Part shown: piece after piece, positions 1 through 13,127 of the stretch
Layout: each line of letters opens with the position of its first letter
How positions within the stretch are numbered: position 1 is the first letter of the stretch
The notes under the pieces: model-generated
Seen by the model: only the letters and a program-made list of their open reading frames with translations
The model's database searches: none
Told to the model about the DNA's origin: nothing
Translations under genes and position numbers: made by a program
Assembly (NCBI GenBank): GCA_018894105.1
Contig: CM032133.1
Coordinates: forward strand, 19,730,501-19,794,500
DNA from: Jacaranda mimosifolia
Lineage: Eukaryota > Streptophyta > Magnoliopsida > Lamiales > Bignoniaceae
Length of the DNA stretch: 64,000 bases
Reading direction: 5' to 3'

Positions 1-1896
1 ACACATAAAATACGAATAAATTTGAATTTAATAAATTCTTGATGTGTGTGTATAAATAAATTCTTATGCAATTTTATTTTTCAGTGGTTATTTTCATAAT
101 TATGTGTGTGAAATTTAGAGTTCAAACTGTAACAAACATATGATAGTTATGCAAATATATACACACACAAAACACTTGTGCTATCTTATTATTCTCTCTT
201 CTCAAGTTAAACATTTTCTAAGGTATGTCTTATTTAGAGCCTCATGAATGATATCTCGATTACTATAGGAGAATAAAGATAAATAAATTTAAAAAAATTA
301 CTATACCAGCTTTAATCTAAAAATACATACACATTTTCTAAAATTTTGCCATTCCGATTGAGTCTTGCTATTTCTTCATTTTATAGTTAAATAATAACAC
401 ATATACAAATTGTATGAACGAAAAAAATCATTTCACACCCTTGTATATATTTACCTTATTATATTTGTAGTTCTCATTGTCTTTAAGCAGACGTTGTGAA
501 GTTTCCTGCTATACATTTAATATTATTTATGTGAATATTTACTAAATATATATGCATGATGATATTATAAAATAAAATATTAGTACTCTCAAAATTAATA
601 TTATAGTTACAATTGAACGACCTAACAACCCTAGTCATATAGTATTTAAGTGAATATTTCATTGCCAAGCAATCTCAGTACAATTAGGACCTTGACATAA
701 AAGTGCAATAAAGTATATAAAGTGTGTTTCCTTTTAAGTAATTAATGGTAATTAATAAGGCTTTTACAGACACATGGTGCGATCGCATTTTATGGACAGC
801 CCATGTGATTAGCACACTAAACCACATACTTAAGCTAACTCGTACGACAAGAAACCTCATTTACTTCAATTTATTATATTTTCGTGCAAAGTGAAAAATG
901 GAAATATACATATAATAACAAATCTTCCTAATGTTTAAATTTATAAAAAATTATAATTTACATCTAATTATACCTTTTTTCTTTTTGAGCGAGTGTTGTT
1001 ATTCTTAAAACGATATAGAGTACTGCAAAAGAATTAAATAATTAGAAATAAATAAAATAAAAGTACTTTTTAAAACAATCACCAATAATAATTTAAATGG
1101 ATAATTTAATATTAACTGTTCTTATAAAATATTGTCATATTTTTTAAAGCATATATATTAAAGTACATATCAGAATAATTCATGAATGATGGTAAAATAG
1201 CACGTAAAGAATAAAAAAACTGCTTCTAATACTATATATCCAAAGCCCAATCATACTTAACATTTGAAAAATATGAAAAAAGACAAAAACAACAACGAAG
1301 ACCAAACCAGAAACGAAGAAGAAGAAGAAGAAGAAGAAGAGAAAACTAGGAATCCATTCGTTTAAGAAAACTTGTTTAAGTGCAATTGACAAAGAATAAG
1401 AGCTAGTGATGCACATTTGGTAATCTGCCTCAAAAATTTTAGTGCACAAATTAGGTGAACATCAGAGGAATTATGCTTCTACAACAGAATTCAACTGCCA
1501 AACTAGCCACTAGACCTAATGTAAACTGTTGCAACATCCTAGGAATAGTTCCACTAATATATATCAACTTGCTTCGTACGTAACTAAGGTTGGTTGGAAT
1601 AATATTACAAGAAAATTTTGGGGAAATTGAGAAAACATCGATCACAAGGTGAGAATCTCATATTTGGTGTCTCACGCTATTAGCGTATAAGAATTTTTTA
1701 ACTTTTGATATTGGGTTTTTAATTTTGCACGTTGTTATCAAAAAATAGACATTGGGTTTAATTAATTCAACCCAAAAGTTAAATCATAAGGTGAGGATTA
1801 TTTGAACTATTTGAAAAACACATCCTATACATGCCCAAAAATGAACATTTGTAATATGAAATAACATGAAATAGATTGCCCAACATTAGGAATTTG

Positions 1897-1910
1897 TGGC
1901 TCTGATACTA
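1897..1910 (-). other. possible relic of a copia-type primer binding site
   Basis: Read on the minus strand this is TAGTATCAGAGCCA, one base off the TGGTATCAGAGC motif that many plant Ty1/copia elements use to bind initiator methionine tRNA. The flanking sequence, including a GTGAGTTAGG-type stretch to its right, would be the end of a decayed LTR. I could not find a second LTR, a polypurine tract or any pol coding nearby. It may be a chance match or a fragment. Confidence 0.3.
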
Positions 1911-3685
1911 TATCAAATAATGAACCTTGAGCCTAACTCACCTCCAAAACTAGTTGAAGATATGAGAATTGTATAAGACTCTATTTATTTATTTAATCAA
2001 TGTGAAAATCTAAGAGTTGTATGCTGAATTTGGACCACCTCAGGGTTGAAGAAGAAAAAGAAAAAAGATCAAGAAATGAAGAAAATAAATGCAAAAGGGA
2101 AAGAAGAATGGGGTCTCCAATTGTTGGCAAATTAGTTACCCTGTCCCTATCATATATGGGTTTTAGTTGGGTAACTTTGTGGTGAATAGGTTTCATCATA
2201 TCTAACAACGAAATTATGAGCAAAATTAGCTGTGGAAACATATGGTTTCTTTTTCAGACAGACATCAACGTGGCCTGCTCTGCGAACACACTATTACACA
2301 AACTTCTAATTAATGCTTCTTACAAAATTAATCATGAATATATAATTATATATACTGCCGAATAACTCTGAATGTCTACGTTTGAATTTATATTTACATT
2401 TTTTTAAATGAAGTTCAGTTCAATGATAAAATTGAAGTTTAATGAGACTTCGAGTTTGAATCTTATGGGTATTAACCTATTTTGGTTATAGGATAACGTT
2501 TACTATTGATTATGGAACTTATTAATAGCTAATTCATGATCGTTAATTAATTGTTGAATATTGATACTATTAGCCTAGCGAAGTGCAATAAAAGAAAACG
2601 AAGAAAAAGGAACAAAAAAACAAAACAAAAACAAAGAAACAAATATGATAATGTTGAATTACCAAAAGATTAAAGTGCCTTTGAGTTGGATAAAATTTTC
2701 AATGCAGCCCATAAGATCCACATCTTTTTTGGAATAAGTTGGTTTACAATCCGACCCAAACCCGGAGACAGATAGAAATCTTGGCCTTCCAAGAGTACCA
2801 CATGTACAAGAGGATCGATGCTGTATTACGTCGGGCAAATAGTACACAGCCAACTCAATCACCCCCTTATAAATACTCCCTCATTTAATTCAAATAGGGG
2901 CAATTTGTAAGGTGTTTGCTAATTCATAAGGATCCGACCTACGATCACATGAGCATTAATTACATCTCCCTCCAATCCAATAAAGGCTGGCCTCGAGTCC
3001 AATTACTGGCCGACTAATCGACCAGTAACAATTATATTGAAGTCATTTCTACCAATATCAACATCAATATAAAAATAATATGAAATACTAACAGATAAAA
3101 AAGGTAAAAATTTCGAGTAACTTTACATTTCTAATTTTAAGAGTAAAAAAGAATATCAAAAGGTTATTTTTTTAGAAAAAATATTATCATTTAATATAGA
3201 TGTCACCAAAGAAAATGAGGGTATTCAATTTGAATTGATGGAGCACATATATAAATACAATTTTAAGTATGTGTACGTCGTGGGTATGGATAAGCATGCC
3301 AGTCGGGTCAGGTTTTAGGGGGTTCAAGTTCATTGAGTCGGGTACCTAAGTTAGGTAGTCTTTCTTTTTGAGGTTTTTTTTTTCTTTTTCTTTTTTTGAA
3401 TTACCGATGATTGGCTATTTTCATTCAAAATACTAATTAACTATTTGACTTGGAGAACAATTCTAATTTGATTTAAATTAATATAATATATGACTTGTCA
3501 TCAATAAATCAATCTATTTTAGCAAGGCTCCCAACTACAATTCTAAGCATTTTATCATCGTTGAGTGTTCAAATAAAAATAAAACATTTAGTTCAAGACG
3601 CCTGGATTTGGATGACTTCTTTCCCATTTACTGGAGTCTAAATTCCAAATGATGGATTTTAAAATGTAAATTAAGAGATATATAA

Positions 3686-3718
<33 letters not shown>

Positions 3719-3820
3719 TGTAAAAATATGGAGGCTAGGACAGTTTGTTATTGTTGTTGTTGTTGTTGTTGGGGGTTGGAAGCGGAGGCAGGGGCCATTG
3801 TCCCCCAAGGTTTATTATAA

Positions 3821-3851
<31 letters not shown>

Positions 3852-5727
3852 TAAATTTTAATAATAATTAATTTAAATAATTTATTAAAAAAGAAATTAT
3901 TTAATATTAGTTAAAATAGTTAATTTTTAATTTTCATTATTTAACTTTTTAAAAAGTTAACTTTTATTATGGAACTTAAATAAAAAATTAATTATCTAAA
4001 TTTATTGAATAAAATTTAATTTATTTTCAATTAAAGATAAAAATTAAAATCAATTAACAAAATTTTTATTTTATTTTATTTTTTAAAATCCAAACAAATT
4101 CTTAGGTCCATATTTACAATTATGTAATCAAATGAAAACTATTAAGTTAGACCAATTAAGGCATTTGATTTTATTTGTTTGGAAAAATGTTATGGGAGTT
4201 TAGCTAACAAAATATTGACTTGCAAAACAACTAGAATCTCTAATTTTGACTTTAATAAAATTGAGATACAATGGTATATATATATAAGTAATTAAATATT
4301 ATGATTGATCAGCAATTACAAATGGAAGAACTTTTTTCGCTATTAATATTGTCAAGGACATGCTTTGGAATAAGATGGAAAATTACTTTTTTATCTGATT
4401 GTTTAGTTACTTATATTAAGAAAAATATTACTAAAAATTTTGATATTGATTTGATCATTTATAAAGTTTATGATATAAAAAATTGTTGCACTCAACTTCA
4501 ACGAAAGTGTATATTTGAATTCACGAATTACAAAAATTATATTTAAACTTTTAGACTTTATAAGTTTGCCCTCTCCCACATTTTCATTTCTAGATCCATC
4601 CTTGTATAAATTATTTAGTTTGAACAAAAATTACCATTGTAAATAATATTTATTCTATTTAGCAATTAGTAGTCTGTTAATCTTGGTAATTGACAAGTCA
4701 TAATTACATTTTTAATTAATTATATAATAAACATATAATCATGCAATGCACGTTTTCTTGTGGCTTAAAATATATTGATCAAAGACAATACATCAAGCAC
4801 CGCAAAAAGACTGAGGTAATTATTCTTATTAATAACTCAATAAGCTCTTTTACACTTAATGAACAAAATTTATGTATGGAATGTGCATGCATGGAAAATA
4901 ATTTTGATATCAAAAGCAATCTTATTATAATTTTATGTTCAAAAAATTTTACTTTCCAAAGGCTTTACTTATAGCTTTAAGGTCATAGAGTAATTTATAA
5001 AGAATGTTTTGAAGGAAAAGCTGCAGCAAGAAGACAAGTGAAAATTCAAAAGTTGGCGAGATGAGGATCGAATCAAGTTGCTCTCTTAAGAACATTTCAC
5101 AACATCTCCCAGTATCCTGCATATTTTATTATATAGTGGCAAAATAGACTGATTGCATATTTTATTATATAGTATCCTCCCCTTTCTTTCCTTTCTGCAC
5201 GTGTGTGGGGAAGATTTCCTTTTATTTCAACACTAGTAATAAGGTAAAACAATATAAATATATATATATATATATATATTGCATAGTTTAGATTTTAGTT
5301 TTCTATGTGGGATACATTTTTCATTAAATCCAACATGTTTTAGATAAATTTATTCCATGTGCAAGTATTTCACAAATTCAAGAATAAATCATCATTAGGA
5401 AATTTGATTTTATTTATGTAAAATATTATTTTTTATGAAGAACTATTTGTTAACGAAATAAAATTTAGTTATTTAATTTGACACATCACCGTAGGTTACA
5501 CAATACTTTTTAATTTTTAATTGTTAGTTATAAGCTGCTAATACAATTTAATAATTCTAATGAATCCAAAATATCCATCCCGTCAATTTGAGATCCAAAT
5601 TACCCACTGAATTAATAAAGGGGTCATAATCTATTTATTATGCAACTAAATGTTGGCATTATCAATTCACTACTATTTTTAAAAGCAGACAATTTTGCAA
5701 TCAACAAGGCAACTTTTTCAATTTCGA

Positions 5728-5838
5728 TCTCATTTTGCTTATATATATATATATATATACACATTTTGTACAAAAGCAGCCAAAAAACTATTTTCTGTCT
5801 CATTTTGCTTATATGATTTGTACAAAAGCAGCCAAAAA
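5728..5838. repeat. local direct duplication
   Basis: TCTCATTTTGCTTATAT followed by TTGTACAAAAGCAGCCAAAAA occurs twice, at 5728-5786 and 5798-5838. The first copy is expanded by an internal (TA)n run. This is a simple tandem duplication, with no coding content that I recognise. Confidence 0.7.
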
Positions 5839-6468
5839 GTCTCTATGGTCGTCGCCACAGCATTCACGTACACCGCTGTTAATAAAGTGTTCCTGCACTA
5901 AAAACATTTATATAAAAGCTTATGATCTTGTAATATTGGTATACTTTATGCTACATTGGCAATATATAATGATTTTGGTATCTTTGTATCACAGGAGAAT
6001 TATTATATATAATAATTTCAAAAAATACTTATTTATTTTGATTGTTCCGTATCAAACAATGAGAATCATATATCATGCATGATGATCTACAAATTATCTA
6101 TTTTATAATTAATATAATATTATTCTCATTATTTATAAGCATAAGTAAAATAGTTGATTTAGATCAAATATTTTTTTATAGTCCGATACACATCAATCGA
6201 AAAAATAAATGCATAAAAATTATCTGACCAATTAAAAAGTTGTCCAAGATGAGACCATGACTACGGAAAAAATATTTATTAGTCTCAACATAACGGACAA
6301 CTACCCCAACCATTAGTTACCGGAAAAAACCATATAATAAATAGTAATAATAACTACCTTAACCATCGACCATTCGAAAGTTGTTTGCAAGTGTACCCTC
6401 TTAGGCATAAAGATAAATATTTTCAAGTTAGGTATTTAAGCTTTGGATTTCAAATTCCTAAGATGCTA

Positions 6469-6922
6469 GGGCTATGTTTGGTTGTGAATTGGGCCATTCT
6501 CCCAAAATATTTTGGGAGAATCGATTTTGGGTAGTGGGGTTGGGGAATATGATAGTTGTTTGTTTGTATTTTCGGAGAATGAATTGGGAGAAAATGATTC
6601 GTTTGTTTGTGTTTTTTTGGGGGGGAAGGGGGGGACAAGATGTCACATCAATAACTTTTTTGTTGGGTTTGGGAGGTGAAACGAATATTTTTAAATTGTT
6701 TATATATGTGTATATATAGATTGTATGAGTGGTAGTATATGTATATATTTGTAATGATGAAAGAAGTGTGGTACCTTGGAAAATAGTGTGGAGTTGGGGA
6801 TACTAGGGATTTTTTGGGAATAAATTTTGTATTTTGGGAGTGGGATTGGAGAATGTGTAGTGTTTGTTTGTTTAAGTTTTGGGAGTTGGAAAATGCATTG
6901 GGGGTTTACAACTAAACAAAGC
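6469..6922. mobile_element. MITE of the GGGCTATGTTTGG family
   Basis: The element opens with GGGCTATGTTTGGTTGT and closes with ACAACTAAACAAAGC, giving imperfect terminal inverted repeats of about 15 bp. The trinucleotide CTA flanks both ends as a possible 3-bp target duplication, which suggests a PIF/Harbinger-like transposase although hAT is not excluded. The interior is rich in TTTTGGGAG-type strings and in TTTGTTTG, which also occur in the related elements at 17104-17622 and 26090-27655. It codes for nothing. Confidence 0.7.
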
Positions 6923-7175
6923 CTAGAATCTTAAACATGTTTTATCAATTTGATGTAGCCAAGAACTCGGTATCAAGTTTTTGGGTCGTTTTGATCTGAT
7001 CATATTCAATTTGTACAAATATTGGATCTTGCTAATTTATCATAAGGACACACACTAGGTTAATTGGGATAGTCTCCAACTAAAATTTCCCAATACTTAA
7101 GTTAGAACATAGAAATGGACTGAACTCGTTCAAAGGAAATTAATAATAATGAACTATTAAAAAGAGGATCACTTT

Positions 7176-7343
7176 AGATCCTCTATTTCATTTTCATATT
7201 TTATCTTCTATTTTAACTTGATAAATATATGTCAAGTGTATTTGATTTTCAATTAATTAATTTTATAATGAAATATTTAATGTACTTGACACATATTCCT
7301 AAAATGAAATAGAAAATAAAACATAAAATGAAATAGAATCCAA
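7176..7343. mobile_element. palindromic MITE, family P, copy 1
   Basis: The two halves are reverse complements over most of their length. The left half begins CTCTATTTCATTTTCATATT and the right half ends with AAAATGAAATAGA. Similar palindromic sequences with the internal TGTCAAGTGTATTTGATT motif occur at 13128-13309, 16526-16706 and 45806-45973, and as a half copy at 29982-30074. Non-autonomous, with no coding capacity. The superfamily is not determined. Confidence 0.65.
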
Positions 7344-7647
7344 ATTGTCAAAATAATGATTATTCAAAAGTTACCTTTTACTGTACTCAAATTTTTATTT
7401 ATAATGGGTGAAGTGAATAGTAATGTATAGTGGCACGTAGCTTTCATATAACAGTTGGATATATCGGAGTTTTAAAACTCTCATTTCGAATCTTATCCAA
7501 ATTAGGTTGAAATGAACCCAAATCCGCATAAAAAGATATTGATTCTATTTTATTAGGGTTTTTTTAAGGGTATCTAAGTCTTTAAGTGGTCCATGCCATT
7601 AGATCCCATCACAACTCCAACGTGATAACATTTTGCTGAATATTTTG

Positions 7648-7652
7648 GTAGT
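7648..7652. repeat. 5' target site duplication (GTAGT)
   Basis: GTAGT immediately before the left LTR is repeated exactly at 11474-11478, immediately after the right LTR. A 5-bp duplication is what Ty3-type integrases leave, and it proves that 7653-11473 inserted as one unit. Confidence 0.9.
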
Positions 7653-8403
7653 TGTAGAAATATCAATTTTTGGCCAATTGAGAAGTGACACGTGTAAAAT
7701 AATATGTTAGTTATTTATTTAAAATTTTCTATTTATATTTTGAAATTTACTAAATTTAATCTCAAAAGATAAATAGTTAATTGTAATCAATACTCTAGTA
7801 TTTATTTTATAGTCAAATCAAATATTGACAAGTGTTAAAAATAAAGTGTCTACGTTTTTTGATCAATCAAATTGAAAATATTTGATATTATCTATTGATA
7901 TATAATACTATATCTTGATATTTGATATTATCTTATCGAATAGATAACTATAAAAAAAGTTTAAGTTAATCTGGAAGTCTCCCATCAAGCATCTATATAA
8001 AGGGGATGTTCAAAGCTCATTCAATACACAACACAAATTCCAGCAGACAAGAGAAACTCTGAAGGATTCTAGTAATTCTCTCAAGAAAATTCAAGGAGAT
8101 CCACGACGTTCAAGGCGTTCTTCGCGGAACTCATATATTTTTGGCGTTTGATTCAAGATTAAAGTGCGAAGCCCTCGAATTGGCATTATTTTATTCAAAG
8201 CAAATTCAAGAAGATCCACGGCGTTTGAGGCGTTTTTCGCGGAGCTCATTAAATTCAAAATTATATTTTGAAGGGAAAAATCAGAGGATTAGAATAAAGA
8301 TAGAGTCTATATTTGATTAATTGATTTTAATTTTAATTTTATTTGTACAATTTTTCTTGATTTGTGATTTTAATTATTGCAGACAAAAAAATTTGTTGTT
8401 ACA
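7653..8403 (+). repeat. 5' LTR
   Basis: Starts TGTAGAAATATC and ends GTTGTTACA, 751 bp, matching 10724-11473 throughout. A TATATAA box lies at 7994-8000, upstream of CATTCAATACACAACACAAA, and is a plausible start of element transcription. It contains an internal diverged duplication (about 8085-8130 and 8201-8250), each copy built around GATCCACGRCGTT and TTCGCGGA. Confidence 0.92.
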
Positions 8404-8408
8404 AATTT

Positions 8409-8420
8409 TGGCACGCCCAA
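8409..8420 (+). other. primer binding site of the LTR element
   Basis: TGGCACGCCCAA starts five bases after the end of the 5' LTR, the position where reverse transcription is primed. TGGCACGCCC is a common motif at this place in plant Ty3/gypsy elements. I do not assign the specific tRNA. Confidence 0.75.
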
Positions 8421-8472
8421 TAGAACGATCTCTACCTCTCATCTATTTTCTTCATCAAGATTGAAGTATCCA

Positions 8473-9579
8473 ATGGTTGCCAACAAGACTACTGCATTGA
8501 AAATTACTACCTCAAATTCCTCAAGTGCTGGAGCAAAAAGTGTTGGCGTCATCACAAGAAATATGTCCAATAAGTTTCAATCATCTTCGGAGGTGGCTCC
8601 TTCACTTGCTATGGAAAAGATATTGCCGCATTTTATTGATATAAATAAAGATGATGGAGACTCAAAGGAAGAATCCTCATCATCCATTCCCTACTCAACA
8701 TCAAATTCCTTGAGCATGGCGATGACGATGGTGACAAGTGCTACAACTTTGGAGGAACAAATTGCAAATTTGACGAAGGCTGTTGAAGGATTCATGAAGC
8801 ATGTCAAAGAGCGAAACTTTCAAATCTCCAAATTGATGAGCAAAGTGGGCAATCTTGATGCGAGTTGCATGGTGGAGAAACAAATTGAGGCTCAAGATGA
8901 AGGTGAAATATCCACAAAGAAACAGCCAGTCGAAAATGAAAAGACTGCAACAAAAGAACTAGAAGTTTCCACTGGATTAATTCCCAATAACCCACTAAAG
9001 GAGTTTATCATGGAGACTATCAAAGACAAGCTTAATGAAAGTTCTAAGTCGTCTATGACTTACTCTAAGCCATATACACAATGGATTGATAACTTGAAAA
9101 TGCCGATCAGTTACCAACCCCCAAAGTTTCAGCAATTTGATGGTAAAGGCAATCCAAAGCATCACGTGGCTCATTTCATTGAGACTTGTAATAATGCCGA
9201 GACATATGGAGATCATTTGGTCAAGCAATTTGTTCGATCATTAAAGGACAATGATTTTGATTGGTATGTTGACTTGGAGGTAGACTCTATCGATAGTTGG
9301 GGGCAACTAGAACAAGAGTTCTTTAATCATTTCTACAGCACTCGAAGGATAGTCAGCATGATTGAACTCACCAACTCTCATCAATGGAAAGAAGAGCCAG
9401 TCATTGAATACATCAATTGTAGGAGAAATTTGAGTCTTAACTACAAATATCAATTATGGAGGCTTCAGCAATTGAGATGTGTATCCAAGGAATGCATTGG
9501 AGTCTTTGCTACATACTTCAAGGAATCAAACCAAAAACCTTTGAAGATTAGGCAACGCGTGCACATAATATTGAAATGA
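8473..9579 (+). pseudogene. retrotransposon gag, frameshifted 3' end
   Basis: The reading frame opens at the ATG at 8473; upstream codons in frame are LTR/leader sequence. The first half is Ser/Thr-rich, then comes a short coiled-coil-like stretch (EEQIANLTKAVEGFMKHVKE). The second half is the conserved retrotransposon gag domain, with YSKPYTQWIDNLKMP, PPKFQQFDGKGNPKHHVAHF, VRSLKDNDFDWYVDLE and the HFYSTRR motif. Near 9470 the frame departs from the family: the expected continuation is found in another forward frame, and that frame soon meets a TAG near 9550. The C-terminal nucleocapsid (zinc knuckle) part and all of pol are absent. A broken, non-functional gag. Confidence 0.88.
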
Positions 9580-9689
9580 GCATGAATTTTGATGAACAAG
9601 AAGACTCAAGTGATGCTGATGATGAAAATATTGGGGGTAATTAATTTTCATCTCCAAATTCTAAATGCTCCTTGATATGAGCCTAAACT

Positions 9690-10490
9690 ATCAATAATGC
9701 TCCCAGATAAGAGCATGAGTATCTAAATTTTCAAGTCTTTAAGTCTCCAAGTCCAAGACTCAAATTTTTAAGTCTCCAAATCAAAGGCTCAAGTCTCCAA
9801 GTCTTCAAATTCAAGATCATGTCTCAAGTATTCAAGTTAAGGCTCAAGTTTCGAAGTCTTCAAATTCAAAACTCAACTTTGCAAATCTTTGAATCCACAA
9901 CTCAAGTCTTCAAATTCAAGACTCAAGTCTCCAGATGTCCAAATTCAAGAGTCAAGTCTTCAAGTTTCCAAATCAAAGACTCAAATCCCCAAGTTTTCAA
10001 GTCCAAAACTTAAGTCTTCAAATTTTAAATGCCCCTAGATACGAGCATAAACTATCTGAAATTTTTAAAATTTTTCCATGTGCTCCTTGATAAGAACTTA
10101 AACTATTAATAAAGTTCTCAGATACGAGCATAAACTATCTATATATTCAAAGACCCCCATGTGCTCCTTGATATGAGCTTAAACTTTCAACAAGGCTCCT
10201 AGATACGAGCATAAACTATCTACATATTCAAAGTCTCCCCATGTGCTCATTGATATGAGCTTAAACTTTCAATAAGGCTCATAGGTACGAGTATAAACTA
10301 TCTAAATATTCAAATTCTCCGTATATACTCCTTGATAAGATTGTAAACTGTCTATTAAATCAAACTCAAGTAAACTCCTTGACATGAGTTTAAATTGTCA
10401 ATCAAATTCAAGTGAACTTCTTGACACGAGTATAAAATATCTATTCAAGTCAAATATGCTCTTTGACACACGAGCCTAAACTGTATGTTA
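9690..10490 (+). repeat. two interleaved short repeat families in the LTR element
   Basis: From about 9736 to 10025 there are repeats of the kind CTCAAGTCTTCAAATTCAAG with varying spacing. From about 9660 and again from 10030 to 10490 a second unit recurs, built on CTCCTTGATATGAGCTTAAACT and AGATACGAGCATAAACTATCT, with a period of about 60 bp in the clearest part (10085-10290). The array sits where pol would be expected and has no coding content. Confidence 0.85.
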
Positions 10491-10709
10491 CTCCTAGCCC
10501 GCATAAGTATAAACTGTGTACGATAGCCTCTTCAAAATGATATTTACTTTGAATTATGTTATGACTTGACCCTTTGATTGGGCACCATAGCTCGAGGAAT
10601 GCTTTGAGGATGTTCTTGTCCCAAATATATTGAGAGAAAAAGAAAACTTTTCAAATACTTCAAGCCTTGCCTCTTTCATGGATAATTACCATATCTTTCG
10701 CCAAGTCTT

Positions 10710-10723
10710 GAAGTGGGGGCATT
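10710..10723 (+). other. polypurine tract of the LTR element
   Basis: AAGTGGGGGCATT lies directly before the TGTAGA start of the 3' LTR. This is the normal position of the plus-strand primer, and a GTGGGGGCATTTGTAG context is common in plant Ty3-type elements. Confidence 0.75.
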
Positions 10724-11473
10724 TGTAGACATATCAACTTTTGGTCAATTGAGAAGTGACACGTATAAAATAATATGCTAGTTATTCATTTAAAATTTTC
10801 TATTTGTATTTTGAAATTTACTAAATTTAACCTCAAAAGATAAATAGTTAATTTTATTCAATACTCTAGTATTTTTTTTATATTCAAACTAAATATTGAC
10901 AAGTGTTAAAAATAAAGTGTCTACGTTTTTTTATCAATCAAACCTTGATATTTGATATTATCTATTGATATATAATATTATACCTTGATATTTGATATTG
11001 TCTTATCAAATAGATAACTATCAAAGAAGTTTAAGTCAATCTGAAAGTCTCCCATCAAGCATCTATATAAAGGGGATGACCAAAGCTCATTCAACACACA
11101 ACACAAATTCCAGCAGACGAGAGAAACTCTGAAGGAGTCCAGCAATTCTCTCAAAAAAATTCAAGGAGATCCACGATGTTCAAGGCGTTCTTCGCGGAAC
11201 TCATATATTTTTGGCTTTTGATTCTAGATTAAGGTGCGAAGCCCTCGAATTGACGTTATTTTATTCAAAGAAAATTCAAGGAGATCCACGGCGTTTGAAA
11301 CGTTTTTCGCAGAGCTCATTAAATTCAAAATTATATTTGGAAGGGAAGAATCAGAGGATTAGATTAGAGATAGAATCCATATTTGATTAATTGATTTTAA
11401 TCTTAATTTTATTTGTACAATTTTTCTTGTTTTGTGATTTTAATTATTGCAGACAAGAAAATTTATAGTTATA
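10724..11473 (+). repeat. 3' LTR
   Basis: Begins TGTAGACATATC and ends GTTATA, aligned end to end with 7653-8403. A TATATAA box lies at 11064-11070. The terminal ACA of the 5' copy has become ATA here. GTAGT follows at 11474-11478. Confidence 0.92.
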
Positions 11474-11478
11474 GTAGT

Positions 11479-11828
11479 ATAATGGTTTTTCTTGGAGTCT
11501 TACTTTTATCTGAATAAAACTAAAATAGTTGAAGATAAATATCGTAAACTACTTCCCCACTAATTTATGGCAATTTTTTGTTATGTATATGGACAATAAA
11601 CTATTGAATTTTTTGACCTATATGCAACAATACTAGAATCGCAAATTTTATAACCTAAGAAATTAAATCCATAGAGTTTCTTTTATTACACTAGATAAGT
11701 TGTATAAAACCATTTTTTGAAGATAATGGTTTGTCGCTAGCTGGGATTGCAGGCATAAATTAAGGAGCTTAACTCGTTTTGCTTAAATTGAAACCCTCAC
11801 CCCCCCCCCCCCCCCCACCACACACACA

Positions 11829-11863
<35 letters not shown>

Positions 11864-13127
11864 CATGCGTGATTGTTTTGAATTTGTTTAATTCGAGCCA
11901 CATATATACTTAAACTAAGTTGATTCATTTGAAATATGTTAATTTAGATTTTATTTTATAGTAGCAATATATTGTTCAAATTCATCATATTCGGGGTGGG
12001 TCCTCAGTTTAATGCTTAAAATCTAATTTACCCGTATCCAATTGCTATGTGTGTGTGTGTGTGTGTGCGCGCGCATAGCTACAAACATCTAATAAACACT
12101 AAAAGAAATAGTTGTTAGTGAAAAATACTAGATAATAATGTGAAAGTCGTTATGCATATATATAATGATAATTAGGTTAGTGATAGTAAAAATTATTATC
12201 ATGTATAATTTGTGAAAACATTTTTATTTTCACTATACATATATCACTAATTAATTCATTAATATCATATAATTTAAATGCAATTTGTTCTTATTAAATT
12301 TATGAAAATTTTGTGACAATTTTCTTTTTGTTATCACTTAATATATCTAACTAGTAATAATATTTAGATTGCAGATTTATATTTATATATATATATTGTA
12401 CTAATTTACTTTTTTTTCTTGTATAGACTTATATAATGCATTTATGTAATAATTTTCTTATATAAAAATTTAAGTTTTATCAATGATCAAAAGAATTTCA
12501 ATCCCCTTCAAGTTTTTCTCAAAGTTAGTTTTTATCTTAATGAATTTCAAGTCCTCATCTCTTACTCTCTCTTCTCGTTTAGCCTATTCTCTTACTTCTA
12601 TAACAATACTACTATTTGCATTTAAATCTCATTATCCTTATATTTTTGTATTTATAAGTATAAATAAATTGAATTATGTAGATATGTAACTTAAATTTTC
12701 CTAACTTACCAATTCAACTGCGGAGTAAATCCACTACAACCCACCTTATCAATTGCTCGATTTATAAAGATAACCGTGTCAATAAAAGTGAGTCTTTTAC
12801 CCTACATTTCATGGATATCTAATTGGGACAACAATTTTTAATAATAAAAAATTTGCTGGAATCCAATCATATACATCCCTATTGAATTAAAGTTGCTGCA
12901 TTTGAGACAACATTATCATTCTAGGTTTAATGCTGCGGTCCATGCCACAACTTCTTCTTTTTTTTTTTTACTTTTTCTAGAAAAAAAAAATCAATAACTT
13001 TAAATTAACGGAATTATTTCGTAGAAGACAATATATATACATATATTGTATGCATACATATAATATGTATATATACAAGTATATCTCTAAATATGAGAGG
13101 CATTTTTGGTGTAGGTGGTACTAGTTT
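11479..13127. other. intergenic, simple repeats only
   Basis: No gene is visible. There is a compound microsatellite at about 11800-11862 (a run of about 17 C, then (CA)n, then (TA)n) and a (TG)n(CG)n run at 12048-12074. The remaining sequence is AT-rich. Confidence 0.6.

Larger units (their letters stand above)
1..6468. other. AT-rich intergenic region without a supported gene
   Basis: I see no coding sequence here. Open frames are short, low in complexity and lack family motifs. The stretch holds simple repeats: (GAA)n at 1315-1340, (TTG)n at 3751-3771, (TG)n followed by (TA)n at 3821-3851, and AT runs near 3690-3710 and 5255-5280. A short imperfect direct duplication lies at 5728-5838. 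A copia-like primer-binding motif in reverse orientation lies at 1897-1910. The rest looks like decayed repeat DNA that I cannot classify. Confidence 0.6.
7653..11473 (+). mobile_element. gag-only Ty3/gypsy-type LTR retrotransposon
   Basis: This is a complete 3.8 kb element with two LTRs, a primer-binding site, a gag relic, a repetitive non-coding 3' region, a polypurine tract and a perfect GTAGT target duplication. It has no protease, reverse transcriptase, RNase H or integrase: after gag the sequence passes straight into short repeats. It is therefore a non-autonomous derivative that must have been mobilised by a related full-length element. The gag matches the plant Ty3 gag with a YQPPKFQQFDGKGNPK motif. 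The LTRs differ at a noticeable number of positions (roughly 90-93% identical by eye), so the insertion is not recent. Confidence 0.93.

Noticed and set aside
8377..8472. Earlier gag start in the leader
   Set aside because: There is no ATG at this position (TTG), and the codons are LTR end and primer-binding site.
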